Below are positions 63,568 through 64,000 of a DNA stretch of 64,000 bases, piece by piece; position 1 is the stretch's first letter; each line of letters starts with the position of its first letter. The notes under the pieces are model-generated. The model had not been told where the DNA came from. It saw nothing but the letters and a program-made list of their open reading frames with translations, and did no database searches. The stretch is from Psilocybe azurescens (Eukaryota; Basidiomycota; Agaricomycetes; Agaricales; Agrocybaceae): NCBI GenBank assembly GCA_023853785.1, contig JAJIRX010000859.1:372001-436000 (forward strand), in the 5' to 3' direction. A program made the translations under genes and the position numbers.

Positions 63568-64000
63568 AGGATTGAAGATAAAGTGTGTTGATTGGTGGCT
63601 CCTTGGTGGCTCCTGCAATGGGTTGTAACCGGCGATGGCCGGTAACTATATCTTACTGTCATTCACCCGAATTTGAATTTATCTCTTTTTGCCAAACCTA
63701 CTTAAGCCAAACTTACATCCGCTACACTTATGCAGTTTTATTCATCTGCCTTCGTGTGCTTGCAAAAGCCAAGGCAACATTAGGCAACATCGTCCCATGT
63801 TTGTTTCTCATTGCTCTTTGAAATTTAAATCGCCAGCTGATTGACTACTCCTGCGGCGTGGCGTTCACTATGTCCCAATGAATGGCCGTGCCCCACATTT
63901 CGACTTATACCCCTTCTTTCGCATCAAGTGTAGTGATCTCTTTCACCCAAGGCCACTTATACTCGTCATTACGTTCCATCTTTGGCACTGTCAAACATAA
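63568..64000. other. Right end of window
   Basis: Promoter region of the FunK1-like kinase and sequence without a recognisable gene up to the window end. Confidence 0.4.

Overview
This 64 kb window is nuclear DNA of a basidiomycete fungus, most likely an Agaricomycete (mushroom-forming class). The evidence is many short introns (about 50-70 bp, GT..AG) and fungus-specific families: a FunK1-type kinase, a DUF6533 membrane protein, RTA1, a basidiomycete-style SPT20 and a GATA factor with an 18-residue loop. No rRNA, tRNA, CRISPR array or operon structure is visible.

Left and middle part (1-41 kb): a dispersed array of eight copies of one short-chain dehydrogenase/reductase (SDR) gene, on both strands. 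Six are complete or nearly complete (1-1360, 6941-8262, 10289-11934, 22824-24175, 34765-36369, 39366-40764) and two are decayed (1655-2972, 37945-38475). All complete copies share the same six-exon plan. Exon 1 is 208 nt in every copy whose start is in the window, and a tiny exon 4 (32-50 nt) carries the catalytic YxxxK motif. Unrelated genes lie between the copies: a DUF6533 membrane protein, a very large low-complexity GATA zinc-finger protein (13-17.8 kb), a conserved basidiomycete protein of unknown function (25-28 kb), the RNA helicase DED1 (31-33.3 kb) and a divergent SEC72-like TPR gene (33.5-34.4 kb). Two small terminal-inverted-repeat elements with target-site duplications were found at 8881-9418 (TAA) and 20182-20597 (AGCATA).

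Right part (41-64 kb): an RTA1-family membrane protein, SPT20 (SAGA subunit) divergent from HGH1, a decayed pectin lyase, a homoserine-acetyltransferase-like alpha/beta hydrolase, a RhoGEF-PH-FYVE protein, a mosaic of kinase and WD40 gene fragments, an unrecognised coiled-coil protein, and a FunK1-like kinase with its own frameshift.

Important caveat: at least a dozen otherwise well-conserved genes or exons, including DED1, SPT20 and SEC72, are broken by single-base shifts, nearly all in or beside mononucleotide runs. This pattern points to consensus errors in the assembly more than to real pseudogenes, so frameshifted genes are annotated here as CDS with the shift noted. Exon boundaries were read by eye from splice signals and homologous reading frames. 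Family assignments come from remembered family patterns, with no database search. The genes look like a mix of housekeeping functions (transcription, translation, secretion, chaperoning) and a lineage-specific SDR expansion. Nothing in the window proves that the SDR copies form a single pathway.
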